Source: Methanoregulaceae archaeon (GTDB taxonomy: Archaea; Halobacteriota; Methanomicrobia; Methanomicrobiales; Methanospirillaceae). Taken from it: a DNA stretch of 64,000 nt. Below the pieces are notes generated by a model that did no database searches, was not told the origin of the DNA, and saw nothing but the letters and a program-made list of their open reading frames with translations. The first letter of the stretch is position 1; the number at the start of each line of letters is the position of its first letter. Where the stretch lies: positions 186,001 through 250,000 of the forward strand of contig JACTUB010000001.1 of the NCBI GenBank assembly GCA_015660885.1. The letters are read 5' to 3'. Both the position numbers and the translations under genes were made by a program. Positions 48,865 to 57,447 of the stretch are shown in pieces.

Positions 48865-49995
48865 TCAGGTAATTTCCGCCATGCCGCGGCAGCACAGGAA
48901 TACTGCTACCGCTTCCGGTACTGTATTGATGCCTTTTTGGAGTTCATAAGTACTTCCGAGCATTGACATCGTGAGCGGATGGATAAGGTCAACCCTGACA
49001 TCTCTTAGGGAAAAGACTACTGCGTCCACGAGGGGATTAAAATCGGGAAGGTCACGGAGTTCAAGAGGTTGTACCCGCATCCCACTCCCCCCATGCAGCG
49101 ATGTGGGCATACGAATGAGCCGTTTTGTATCCGTGGTGACCGGCTCATCGGCAAGAGCAGCTCGGGAAAGGAGTCGTTTTTTAAATTCCCCATCCTGCCG
49201 GGATAGAATAGCGTTAATAACGCGATGCTTTAAAATCATTCTCGTTGGATGGCGTTCAATATCCCTAACAATCTCGTCACGTTTTTTTAGAAACGTGGCG
49301 GCTGATTCTTTGCCGATACCCTCAATCGCGGTGAGATGCGCAATTGCTTCCTCGTCAGTCAGGTTTCCAATCCAACGGAAATATTCAAGGAGTGCTTCGT
49401 GGTATCTTGTCTGCCAACTTGGCGTCGGGAGGATTTTTCCGGAGAGCATCGCAGCGGGGTCGATCCCGATCCCGCACACGTAGTCAATCAGTTCCCGCCG
49501 TTCTGTACTCCCCCATCCACGGAACGCGATATCCTTGACATGAACATGGTACCCCCGGCCACCGGAAAAGACGAGTTCGATGGTCTTTGGATCAATACCG
49601 AACTCGTCAATAAGCATTGCGATGAGTTTCTCAGTCTCCTCTTTGACCCGGGCCAACATCAGGTCGTAGGGACCCCGCATGATATGATCGGCATCAAGAT
49701 CGAAGATCAGGTCAGCACCACACCAACCCTTATCCGACATGGTCCCGGCATCCGGTTTCTCGTAATATGCGGTCGAATAGTAAGTATGCTGTGGAATGAG
49801 GTTTTTGATATACTCGAATAACTCATCCCGACATGAAAAACCTACATGCCTGCGCATCCGCATCGCATCTGAATGGGGATTGAAGAGCACGAAACCCCAT
49901 TCCCTCTGCTCAAGAGAGGATGGCGCGACAAGCACGGTTTTTTTGTAATAATCCGTGAACCGTTGTCGGAGAAATTCTGTCGTCGCCGGGTTCAT
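48865..49995 (-). CDS. priS: DNA primase small (catalytic) subunit
   Basis: The 376-residue archaeo-eukaryotic primase catalytic subunit has DLIFDLDADHI near 99-109 (metal-binding aspartates) and FSGGRGYHVHVKD near 143-155 (the SGGRGxH motif). It ends with the C-terminal zinc-free extension typical of archaea. It makes RNA/DNA primers with PriL, which is not in this window. The start overlaps the elp3 stop (ATGA). Confidence 0.97.
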   Translation of the reverse strand: MNPATTEFLRQRFTDYYKKTVLVAPSSLEQREWGFVLFNPHSDAMRMRRHVGFSCRDELFEYIKNLIPQHTYYSTAYYEKPDAGTMSDKGWCGADLIFDLDADHIMRGPYDLMLARVKEETEKLIAMLIDEFGIDPKTIELVFSGGRGYHVHVKDIAFRGWGSTERRELIDYVCGIGIDPAAMLSGKILPTPSWQTRYHEALLEYFRWIGNLTDEEAIAHLTAIEGIGKESAATFLKKRDEIVRDIERHPTRMILKHRVINAILSRQDGEFKKRLLSRAALADEPVTTDTKRLIRMPTSLHGGSGMRVQPLELRDLPDFNPLVDAVVFSLRDVRVDLIHPLTMSMLGSTYELQKGINTVPEAVAVFLCCRGMAEIT

Positions 49996-51569
49996 GGCAG
50001 CTCCCTGATCATATAGGGTCCTTTACGTTCATAGCCCTGTCTTCGGTAATAAGGGCGGACACCGATTCCACTCATAATCGCGAGAGAGGTGAACCCGGCA
50101 TCCGATGCGATCTCTTCAGCCCGGGTAATGAGGTCCTTTCCAAAATTCCGGTGCTGCCATTCATCAGATTCGGCATCTTTCCCCAGCCGAACAAGACTGC
50201 CATAGACATGGAGTTCACGCAGGAGTGCGGTATTTTCAAGCCCGGAATTATAGGCTACTGACGGGAACCGGAGCCGGGTAAACCCGATCAAGGAATCATC
50301 GGATACCGCAGAGATAAAGTGCTCCAGTCCACCACAGCATGCATATTTCAACATCCGGATTTCTGATTCCCCAAAAGAAGGGAGTCTCCCGATCTCCCGG
50401 CAACGTATACAGCGGCAGCGCCCGCCGGTTGCCTTCAGCCGGTTCTGGGCAAGCTGCCGGAAGTTCGAATGCCGCGAACCGGCAATGATCAATTTCGCCG
50501 GGATATCACGCTGGATCCGCTGGAGCCGGGTATATTCGGGGATTAGGGACTTTGCGTATGCAACAAGATCGATCATATCCTCTTCGCTGTAAGGTCTATA
50601 CAATCCCCGCTTCCAATGGTTTTCAATCTCAGATCCGGGGGTTACAAGGGTGGGATAGATCTTGAGAAAATCCGGCATGAAACGGGGATCGGAAAAGATA
50701 GTTTCGAACATTTTTTTATCCAGCTCGATGGTCGAACCGGGAAGATTGGGCATCATATGGAAACCTACTTTCATGCCAGCATCCCGGAGAGATCTGTTTG
50801 CTGCGACTGTATCAGCTACGGTACACCCGCGCCGGTTGTATGCAAGGATGGCATCATCCACGTGTTGCACACCAAGTTCAACTTTGGTTACACCGAGGTG
50901 CAGCATCCGATCAATATGTTCACGCCGGCACCAGTCTGGGCGGGTTTCGAACGTTATCGCAACACAGCGGATGGCGGAAGTCTCATTATCTGTTTCAACG
51001 ATGCCAACATCATGCATTTCCGTTGCCGCAGCACCTCCCGGGTAAGTGTTCATCGCTTCAACACAGCGTGACACAAACTCCTTCTGGTACTCAGGCGTTC
51101 GTGCGGTCATCGTTCCACCCATTACGATAAGCTCCACTTTATCCACGCGGTGTCCCAGCAGTTCGAACTGCTCGAGCCTGGCATGCACCTGTGCAAATGG
51201 GTCATAATTATGCTCCAACGCACGCAGCGCAGCGGGCTCTTCTCCTGTATAGCTCTGTGGCGATTTAAACGGATGGTCAGGGCCACCCGGGCAGGGCAGA
51301 CATTTACCATGAGGGCAGGGTGCCGGTGATGTCATCACTGCAACCGGGGCTACTCCTGACAGCGTTCGTGTAGGCTTGACGAGAAGGATCTTCCGGAGGA
51401 TCTCCCGATCCGGAGCAGAAGCTACCGCGAGGATCGCTGAGTTTTTGGGAACTGCAGACAGCCCGTACTTACGGCAAATCTCGATCTTAACTGCAACGAT
51501 CGCCTCGTCGCAAGGCTGAAGGGTGAGGATACGGGAGATCATCTCCCGGAACGCCAGCGCCTCATCCAT
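49992..51569 (-). CDS. elp3: Elp3-type tRNA uridine-34 modification enzyme (radical SAM plus acetyltransferase)
   Basis: The 525-residue protein has the Elp3 cluster motif CPHGKCLPCPGG near 84-95 (three Cys of the radical SAM [4Fe-4S]), MGGTMTARTP, and a C-terminal GNAT acetyltransferase domain ending GVRPYYRRQGYERKGPYMI. It adds a carboxymethyl group to U34 of certain tRNAs from acetyl-CoA, and archaeal Elp3 works without other Elongator subunits. A Cys pair CRCIRCREIG near 390 is the zinc site. Normal length. It lies second in the operon after UPF0058. Confidence 0.96.
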   Translation of the reverse strand: MDEALAFREMISRILTLQPCDEAIVAVKIEICRKYGLSAVPKNSAILAVASAPDREILRKILLVKPTRTLSGVAPVAVMTSPAPCPHGKCLPCPGGPDHPFKSPQSYTGEEPAALRALEHNYDPFAQVHARLEQFELLGHRVDKVELIVMGGTMTARTPEYQKEFVSRCVEAMNTYPGGAAATEMHDVGIVETDNETSAIRCVAITFETRPDWCRREHIDRMLHLGVTKVELGVQHVDDAILAYNRRGCTVADTVAANRSLRDAGMKVGFHMMPNLPGSTIELDKKMFETIFSDPRFMPDFLKIYPTLVTPGSEIENHWKRGLYRPYSEEDMIDLVAYAKSLIPEYTRLQRIQRDIPAKLIIAGSRHSNFRQLAQNRLKATGGRCRCIRCREIGRLPSFGESEIRMLKYACCGGLEHFISAVSDDSLIGFTRLRFPSVAYNSGLENTALLRELHVYGSLVRLGKDAESDEWQHRNFGKDLITRAEEIASDAGFTSLAIMSGIGVRPYYRRQGYERKGPYMIRELP

Positions 51570-51574
51570 GACAA

Positions 51575-51883
51575 TTAATGTTCGGCTGCAACTTTAGTGG
51601 ATGCAGACTCTGAAGAATAGTTCACCACAGGCAAACGGTGCCCGTGAATATGGGTAACGATCTCATCTCCGAGAGTGAGAAGAGCATCTTTGTGGGCTTT
51701 TTTATCCTTGTGAATATGAACCGGGGAAATTTCAAGAGAATCGTAGCGGTCAGTTCCGATTTCTTCACTGGTGACGCCTTCATAGTATTTCTTGATGTGA
51801 ATCATCAACATGTGTAAATGCAGCAACTCTTCCTTTTGCACACTATCACCTTCTCCAAGCTCATTCTTTTTCTTGTGATGCAC
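51575..51883 (-). CDS. UPF0058 family protein
   Basis: The protein has 102 residues from GTG 51883; the frame is open far upstream but that region holds the promoter and the opposing gene. QKEELLHLHMLMIHIKKYYE is the recognisable UPF0058 helix, followed by PVHIHKDKKAHKDALL and a His-rich THIHGH. The family is small, helical and archaeal, with unknown function. AAGGT lies 7-9 bases before the start. It is the first gene of the ten-gene operon. Confidence 0.88.
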   Translation of the reverse strand: MHHKKKNELGEGDSVQKEELLHLHMLMIHIKKYYEGVTSEEIGTDRYDSLEISPVHIHKDKKAHKDALLTLGDEIVTHIHGHRLPVVNYSSESASTKVAAEH

Positions 51884-51896
51884 ATATACCTTTTTG

Positions 51897-51912
51897 GTGA
51901 TATTTATATCAC
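51897..51912. promoter_or_regulatory. Palindromic double TATA element between divergent genes
   Basis: GTGATAT (51897-51903), TT, ATATCAC (51906-51912) is a perfect 7-bp inverted repeat. Its AT core can serve as TATA box on either strand: about 22 bases before GTG 51927 (ADP-ribosylglycohydrolase) and about 20 bases before GTG 51883 (UPF0058 operon). One TBP-binding site could therefore drive both directions, or the arms could bind a dimeric regulator. Confidence 0.5.
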
Positions 51913-51926
51913 GAAACCTGCGGGCA

Positions 51927-52802
51927 GTGGGATCGCTCGTTGCTCTGGCAATTGGGGATGCAATGGGTGCGCCCCTTGAAGGATCTGCCCAACCCAGCGT
52001 TTGGGTGACCGAAATGCTTCCCGGTGGGCTGCATTTCCGGAAACGGGGCCAGATTACAGATGATACATTACAGGCAATGGCAGTCGCAGAATCGCTGGTC
52101 TCCTGCGGGAAATTTGACCAAAAAGACCTTTTATCACGTTTGTTTTCCGGATACGAGAAGCATCCGGAATGGTACGGTCCTACTTCTTCTGCATTTTTCG
52201 AGCTGGTCAAATCCGGCACCCTGCCGCAACGCGCAGCATGGCTCGTGCATAAACGACAGCACGGCAGCCGCAGCAATGGGAGTGTTATGCGGGGATTTCC
52301 CCTTGGGATCTGCTACCCGTCACCTGCCGTGTATGATGTAAGTCTTGCGTGTTCGCAGATTACTCATTTTGATCCGGTCGCTGCGCACTGCTCTGCATGG
52401 TTGAACGTAATGGTGAGCGATATGTGCCGGGGTGTTTCCCGCTCAACGGCATACCGGCATGCCCGTTCGCTCTGCACACATGATGAAGTGCATGCAGTGC
52501 TCGGCAATTATGAGAACTATGGGTTAAATCCCTCGCTTGATGCTGTGCTCTGCTCGCACGCAGCTCTTGTCAGTTTCATGCATGCCCGAACCCTTGAAGG
52601 GGCGATTCTCTCTGCAATCAATCTTGGAGGAGATGCAGATACGGTAGGAGCATGCTGCGGGGCACTTGCCGGTGCATACTGGGGAATTGATGCTGTTCCC
52701 GAGCGGTGGAAAAAGGAACTTGAAGGCTGCGAAGATATCCGGAACCTTGCAGAAATTCTCTGGCATTGCGCTGAGAAAAGAGTGATCGTGAATGATCCTT
52801 GA
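51927..52802 (+). CDS. ADP-ribosylglycohydrolase family protein
   Basis: The 291-residue protein removes ADP-ribose from protein or other targets by the DraG/ARH fold. It has AIGDAMGAPLEG at about 9-20, QITDDTLQAMAVAE (TDDT metal ligands) near 52-65, SNGSVMRGFPLGI near 122 and LGGDADTVGACCGALAGAYWG near 244 (GGDxDT metal ligands). GTG 51927 is chosen over TTG 51894 or GTG 51897 because those lie in the promoter palindrome. A leaderless message is likely. No ADP-ribosyltransferase is visible nearby. Confidence 0.9.
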   Translation: MGSLVALAIGDAMGAPLEGSAQPSVWVTEMLPGGLHFRKRGQITDDTLQAMAVAESLVSCGKFDQKDLLSRLFSGYEKHPEWYGPTSSAFFELVKSGTLPQRAAWLVHKRQHGSRSNGSVMRGFPLGICYPSPAVYDVSLACSQITHFDPVAAHCSAWLNVMVSDMCRGVSRSTAYRHARSLCTHDEVHAVLGNYENYGLNPSLDAVLCSHAALVSFMHARTLEGAILSAINLGGDADTVGACCGALAGAYWGIDAVPERWKKELEGCEDIRNLAEILWHCAEKRVIVNDP

Positions 52803-52822
52803 TTTATTGCATCAAAGAAAAG

Positions 52823-53269
52823 TTACGCCGGTTTAATATCGACAAGTTTCAGCGCCCGCCCTTTTGCGCAGATATCAGAAGCATTGCCCAGCACATCCGT
52901 GACAATATATTTTTCGCCGTCCACTACCCCATCCGGGCGGCAGAGGGGATAACTCCGGCAATCACTCTTGTTGCAGGAAAGGTCGATCTTGATCTTTGAA
53001 TTGACAATTGCCATATCCGCGTTAATAAGCACCGTGATCGGTGCCTCCATAACCTCAACTGCGGTTGCACCATTGAAATGAACCAAACATTCATGGTGAG
53101 TTGACCGTACAGATACGACACGGTATTTCCTGCCGATTTGGAGGTTATTGCACGCCTTTTTCACTTTGCAGGTATCACACTCGGCAGCCTCACCTTCATA
53201 AATAAACTCAATACCCTGTTTTGCCAGAACTGTCCCGACCAGGGTTACTTTTGTTTTTGCATCAGCCAT
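52823..53269 (-). CDS. UPF0179 family protein
   Basis: The 148-residue archaeal protein has a Cys-rich pattern: CDTCKVKKACNNL near 32-44 and SCNKSDCRSYPLC near 97-109, plausible for a metal or Fe-S site. It closes with DICAKGRALKLVDI. This matches UPF0179, whose function is unknown. ATG 53269 is preferred over an upstream GTG at 53278. It follows egsA by 10 bases on the same strand and is probably co-transcribed with it. Confidence 0.9.
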   Translation of the reverse strand: MADAKTKVTLVGTVLAKQGIEFIYEGEAAECDTCKVKKACNNLQIGRKYRVVSVRSTHHECLVHFNGATAVEVMEAPITVLINADMAIVNSKIKIDLSCNKSDCRSYPLCRPDGVVDGEKYIVTDVLGNASDICAKGRALKLVDIKPA

Positions 53270-53279
53270 GCTGATCACT

Positions 53280-54359
53280 TCACTCTAGGTAGAGCATTTG
53301 TACAAGATTCTGTGCAGACTCCCGTGTTAACCCCATATCGAATATTGTGAAGCGCTCCGGACGGATAGTTTTTGCCATGAGAAGAGCCTCAACAGCAATT
53401 GCATCATCGATACCAAGTTCGGCAGGTGTTACCGGGGCACCAATACTTTTCAGCGAACTCCGGATACCTCTCCAGTCCCCCCCATGGAGGTACATGGAAA
53501 TGATAGTCCCGATCCCACAACTCTCGCCGTGGAGTGCCTTCCCGGGAGCCAGCTTGTCAAGTGCATGGGAGAACTTATGCTCACCACCGCTTGCCGGGCG
53601 GGATGATCCTGCGATGCTCATGGCAACCCCGCTGGACACGAGCGCTTTTATGACAAACCACGCAGACTGTTCCTGATTTGGTTTGATCAGATGGGCATTT
53701 TTCATCAGTATCTCAGCCGTCATCTTCGACAGCGCTATAGCGTATTCACTTATCGGCTCTCCCTTGACCCTATAGGCGAGCTCCCAGTCCAGAATTGCAG
53801 TATAATTCGAGATTACATCTGCACACCCGGCGGCGAGGAGCCTGTGAGGGGCAGAAGCGATAATCCCTGTGTCAGCTACAATCGCGATAGGGGGCTGGGC
53901 ATCCAGCGATGCATGTCCTTCAACAGTAGGGACTGATGCGCGGGAGGAGGCAATACCATCATGCGATGCTGCGGTAGGGATGGATATAAACTGGAGGTCA
54001 AGATTATATGAAACGATCTTCGCGGTATCGATCACCCGCCCGCCGCCGACCCCTATAACAAAGTCCAATCCTGCCGCAGCTTTCTGTGCCTTGTTTATCA
54101 CAGGAATGCTGATCTCTTCTGCAAGGAACGGCTTTACTTTATAAAAGGAAGCCATGACCCTTCGGACGTTGTTCCCGGCAACACTCATCGTGCCTTTTCC
54201 GGATATCAGAAGAGCAGACGTACCGAGTTTAAGATCTTCACAGATCGACGGGATCTGCCCGAATACATCGTGCCCGATGATAACATCTCTGGGCAGCTGC
54301 ATCCATTTGGATTTATCAAAAACTTTCGGTTTGAGTAATTTTATTGCATCTGCACTCAT
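53280..54359 (-). CDS. egsA: Glycerol-1-phosphate dehydrogenase (NAD(P)+)
   Basis: The enzyme of about 359 residues makes sn-glycerol-1-phosphate, the backbone of archaeal lipids. It has a nucleotide loop VIGVGGGRVIDTAK (about 98-111), PTAASHDGIASSRAS (about 127-141) and zinc ligands in SGGEHKFSHALD (His near 262) and LHGESCGIGT (His near 279). The length and motifs are typical. ATG 54359 is taken, with an in-frame codon at 54368 as an alternative. Its start lies only about 12 bases from the divergent DUF63 start. Confidence 0.97.
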   Translation of the reverse strand: MSADAIKLLKPKVFDKSKWMQLPRDVIIGHDVFGQIPSICEDLKLGTSALLISGKGTMSVAGNNVRRVMASFYKVKPFLAEEISIPVINKAQKAAAGLDFVIGVGGGRVIDTAKIVSYNLDLQFISIPTAASHDGIASSRASVPTVEGHASLDAQPPIAIVADTGIIASAPHRLLAAGCADVISNYTAILDWELAYRVKGEPISEYAIALSKMTAEILMKNAHLIKPNQEQSAWFVIKALVSSGVAMSIAGSSRPASGGEHKFSHALDKLAPGKALHGESCGIGTIISMYLHGGDWRGIRSSLKSIGAPVTPAELGIDDAIAVEALLMAKTIRPERFTIFDMGLTRESAQNLVQMLYLE

Positions 54360-54370
54360 TCTTATCATGG

Positions 54371-55219
54371 ATGATTAGTGATTTCATATACAAATACTAC
54401 ATCGATCCCATACGCTACGAACAACCCTATAATGCCGTAGAAACACTCACCTACGCACTCATACTTATCGCCGCGGTTTACCTCGTTTACCGCTGGTTTA
54501 AAAAATCCAAATTTCCCCTTGACGGTCCGTTTGTGCTGGCTACACTGCCCTATATCATATTCGGCGGTGTGCTCCGGGTGGTCCAGGATTCCCATATGAT
54601 CCAGTCTGATCTCCAGTTCCTGATTGTCACCCCATTTATCTATTTCGTGATATTTTTTTATACCATCAGTATTCTCATTCTCTCACATTATCTGGAAAGT
54701 CAGGGATTATGCGACAACTACCTCAAGGTGTATACCGGAGCCGGGATCTTCTCGGTATTCTGTGTGGCGCTGGTCCTTCTTGGCTGGGGAATGACACACA
54801 CCCGGATCGATCTCTTTGTAATGGCTATTATCCTGTTAATGGCAACGACGGCGACACTTCTGGTCTTGGCGTGCATGCGGTACGTGCTGCGCTGGCGGTA
54901 CGTGACCGATCCACTCTATATTACACTCCTATTCGGGCAGCTGCTGGATGCAAGTGCAACGAGTTATGGCATAGACCTGCACCCATCGGTGCAGTATATT
55001 GAACAGCATGTGGTAGGATCAGCCCTGATCGAATGGACTCACACAGCTTTTGTGATGTTTCCCCTGAAACTGGTCGTGCTCTTCCCGGCAGTTTATATCA
55101 TGGAGATGTACCGCAAGGAAGCAAATCCCACGTTCTGGCATCTGGTCCTCCTCGCGATGATAGTAGTCGGTCTTGCGCCGGGTATCCGGGATATGACACG
55201 GATGGTACTATATGTCTGA
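54371..55219 (+). CDS. DUF63 family membrane protein
   Basis: The 282-residue polytopic membrane protein has about eight helices, an opening YKYYIDPIRYEQPYNAVETL-type segment before the first helix, FDGP-like LDGPFVLATLPYIIFGGVLRVVQD kept only in outline, and YGIDLHPSVQYIEQHV near 195-210. The pattern is that of archaeal DUF63, with no known function. ATG 54371 is chosen; a TTG at 54344 would overlap egsA. The end overlaps the SpoIIM-like start by 8 bases, so the two are translationally coupled. Confidence 0.9.
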   Translation: MISDFIYKYYIDPIRYEQPYNAVETLTYALILIAAVYLVYRWFKKSKFPLDGPFVLATLPYIIFGGVLRVVQDSHMIQSDLQFLIVTPFIYFVIFFYTISILILSHYLESQGLCDNYLKVYTGAGIFSVFCVALVLLGWGMTHTRIDLFVMAIILLMATTATLLVLACMRYVLRWRYVTDPLYITLLFGQLLDASATSYGIDLHPSVQYIEQHVVGSALIEWTHTAFVMFPLKLVVLFPAVYIMEMYRKEANPTFWHLVLLAMIVVGLAPGIRDMTRMVLYV

Positions 55220-55778
55220 TTCGCCGTTAAAAAATGCGATAATAATTACCTTTCTCCTCTTTTTTGCTACAATCACGGTTGGCTGGGTAGGTACGATGCA
55301 GAATCCACAAATCGGAGAAGATCTGATGAAACTCTTTGAAAAAGAGATCGCTGGTCAGATCATGGGGAAAGATACTCCTGAAATTTTTGTGAGACTCTTT
55401 TTTAACAATCTTGAAGCCTGCGTCCTGCTCTTTTTGGGTGGTGCATCGTTTGGCATTCTCACGATATTCGTCCTAAGCCTGAATGGTATTTTGATTGGTT
55501 CGATCATGGAAATCGTGCACAAGGATCATTCTGTAGTTTTTGTCGCCGCCGCGATCCTTCCCCATGGCATTTTTGAAATTCCGGCCTTTATCCTCTCCGG
55601 CTCACTCGGTATCCTGCTTGCCCAGTCGCTCATAGCTGAGTGGTATCACGGAGGAGACGCCGCAGCGGATGCAAGGGGATTTGCCAGACTCTTTATCGGG
55701 TATGTTGTGCCACTTGTAGTAATCGCCGCGTTTGTCGAGGCTTTTATTACACCAATTATCATACATTTAGTATCTTAG
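55212..55778 (+). CDS. SpoIIM/DUF95-type membrane protein
   Basis: The 188-residue membrane protein has about five helices and the family's core: FFNNLEACVLLFLGGASFGI (about 63-82) and AAAILPHGIFEIPAFIL (about 115-131), the HGxxEIPA motif. It is related to stage II sporulation protein M; archaeal members have nothing to do with sporulation and may act in membrane transport or remodelling. It lies in an operon between DUF63 and proS. Confidence 0.92.
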   Translation: MSDSPLKNAIIITFLLFFATITVGWVGTMQNPQIGEDLMKLFEKEIAGQIMGKDTPEIFVRLFFNNLEACVLLFLGGASFGILTIFVLSLNGILIGSIMEIVHKDHSVVFVAAAILPHGIFEIPAFILSGSLGILLAQSLIAEWYHGGDAAADARGFARLFIGYVVPLVVIAAFVEAFITPIIIHLVS

Positions 55779-55790
55779 TGGATCTGATTC

Positions 55791-57227
55791 ATGGACGATG
55801 ATGCGGGCGCCCTGCCATCAAAAGAAGACTTTTCTGCATGGTATAATGATATTTTATGGCGGGCTGAAATCATGGACGTCCGCTATCCGGTCAAGGGATT
55901 GTATGTGTGGTACGCCTACGGATTTGCGATTCGTAAATATGTATACCAGAGACTCCGCGATCTCCTTGACCGCGACCATCAGGAAACACTCTTTCCTCTT
56001 CTGATCCCTGAGCAGGAATTCATGAAAGAAGCAGAGCATATCAAAGGTTTTGAAGATGAAGTATACTGGGTGACGCATGGCGGGAAGACTCCGCTTGACG
56101 TGAAACTGGCATTGCGCCCGACCAGTGAGACAGCTATTTATCCTATGTATGCCCTCTGGATCCGCTCACATGCCGATCTTCCCATCAAATATTACCAGAT
56201 CGTAAATACATTCCGGTACGAGACAAAACAGACCCGTCCCCTCATCCGCCTCCGGGAGATCACGTCTTTTAAAGAAGCGCATACAGTTCATGCAACTTGG
56301 GAGGAGGCTAATGAACAAGTCGAGGAAGCAATAAGGCTCTACCGGGAATTCTATGATGGTCTCTGTATCCCGATCCTCGTCTCAAAACGTCCGGACTGGG
56401 ACAAATTCCCCGGTGCCGATTTTACCATTGCCGTGGATGCGATAATGCCTAATGGCAAAACTCTTCAAATTGGCACTGTGCACCACCTTGGCGATCACTT
56501 TTCCAGGACTTTCAACATTACATATGAGGATAAAAACGGCGAGCAGAAACTCGCACAGCAGACCTGTTATGGTATTTCGGAGCGCTCAATTGCAGCCCTG
56601 ATCAGCATACATGGCGATGACAAAGGGCTTATCTTTCCACCAGCCGTGGCCGCACTCCAGGCAGTGATTGTCCCGATTATGATCGGAAAACGCCATGAGG
56701 ATGTAATGGCTGCAGCACAGCAACTGACAAATGATCTCACCGCTAAAGGTTTCCGGGTGAAACTCGACACCCGTGATATGCGTCCTGGTGCAAAATACTA
56801 CTGGTGGGAGATTCGGGGAGTTCCTCTCCGTCTTGAGCTCGGGCCCCGCGATCTTGATGCAGGAAAAGTCATGGCTGTGAAGCGGACCGGGGGGAAGGAT
56901 TCTATCTGCCTTGCAACTGTTACAGAAGACATGACCCGCATTCTGGGTGAGGTTACCGATGCGCTCCGTGCCCGTGCCGAAGAGCACACAAAGTCCCGTC
57001 TCTGCACGATCAACTCACTGGATTCCCTCAACACATCACTCGATGCGGGTAAAGTCGCAGTAGTCCACTGGTGCCGGCAGAAGGAATGCGGAGATGCGAT
57101 TGAGGCAAAGACGAACGCGAGTATACTTGGTACCAATGTGCGTTCGCAGTATGTATCGGAGATAGACGGTACCTGTATTGTATGCGGGAAGCCGGGAAAG
57201 GCAACGCTGGTCGGAAGAGCATATTGA
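55791..57227 (+). CDS. proS: Prolyl-tRNA synthetase (archaeal/eukaryal type)
   Basis: The 478-residue class II synthetase has motif 2 [20 protein letters not shown] (about 140-160), motif 3 with [19 protein letters not shown] (about 262-280), an anticodon-binding domain (about 290-390) and a C-terminal zinc-like domain (CRQKECGD and CIVCGKPGK) ending in Tyr. It charges tRNA-Pro; one substrate, tRNA-Pro(GGG), is encoded at 35332. It starts 13 bases after the SpoIIM-like stop. Confidence 0.97.
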   Translation: MDDDAGALPSKEDFSAWYNDILWRAEIMDVRYPVKGLYVWYAYGFAIRKYVYQRLRDLLDRDHQETLFPLLIPEQEFMKEAEHIKGFEDEVYWVTHGGKTPLDVKLALRPTSETAIYPMYALWIRSHADLPIKYYQIVNTFRYETKQTRPLIRLREITSFKEAHTVHATWEEANEQVEEAIRLYREFYDGLCIPILVSKRPDWDKFPGADFTIAVDAIMPNGKTLQIGTVHHLGDHFSRTFNITYEDKNGEQKLAQQTCYGISERSIAALISIHGDDKGLIFPPAVAALQAVIVPIMIGKRHEDVMAAAQQLTNDLTAKGFRVKLDTRDMRPGAKYYWWEIRGVPLRLELGPRDLDAGKVMAVKRTGGKDSICLATVTEDMTRILGEVTDALRARAEEHTKSRLCTINSLDSLNTSLDAGKVAVVHWCRQKECGDAIEAKTNASILGTNVRSQYVSEIDGTCIVCGKPGKATLVGRAY

Positions 57228-57447
57228 AGTCCGAAAATTCCAGACTTTCATAAATTTTCAGAAATTAAATTACCGTAATACCCCCTCTGTAGCAGTGCGA
57301 AGAGGGTGAAAATAGGAGTGATTACTTTTGTCCGTGATCCGGAGGCCAGAAATATTTCGTTGGCTGATACATGATTTTTCCAAAGGTTCCGTTCCTTTTT
57401 TACTGGGAGAGACAATAATAATTAAATAATCATCTGAGGCAGTTGGC

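Noticed and set aside
51884..52276. Long N-terminal extension of the UPF0058 frame
   Set aside because: It runs antisense through the ADP-ribosylglycohydrolase gene and the shared promoter; the family starts near GTG 51883.
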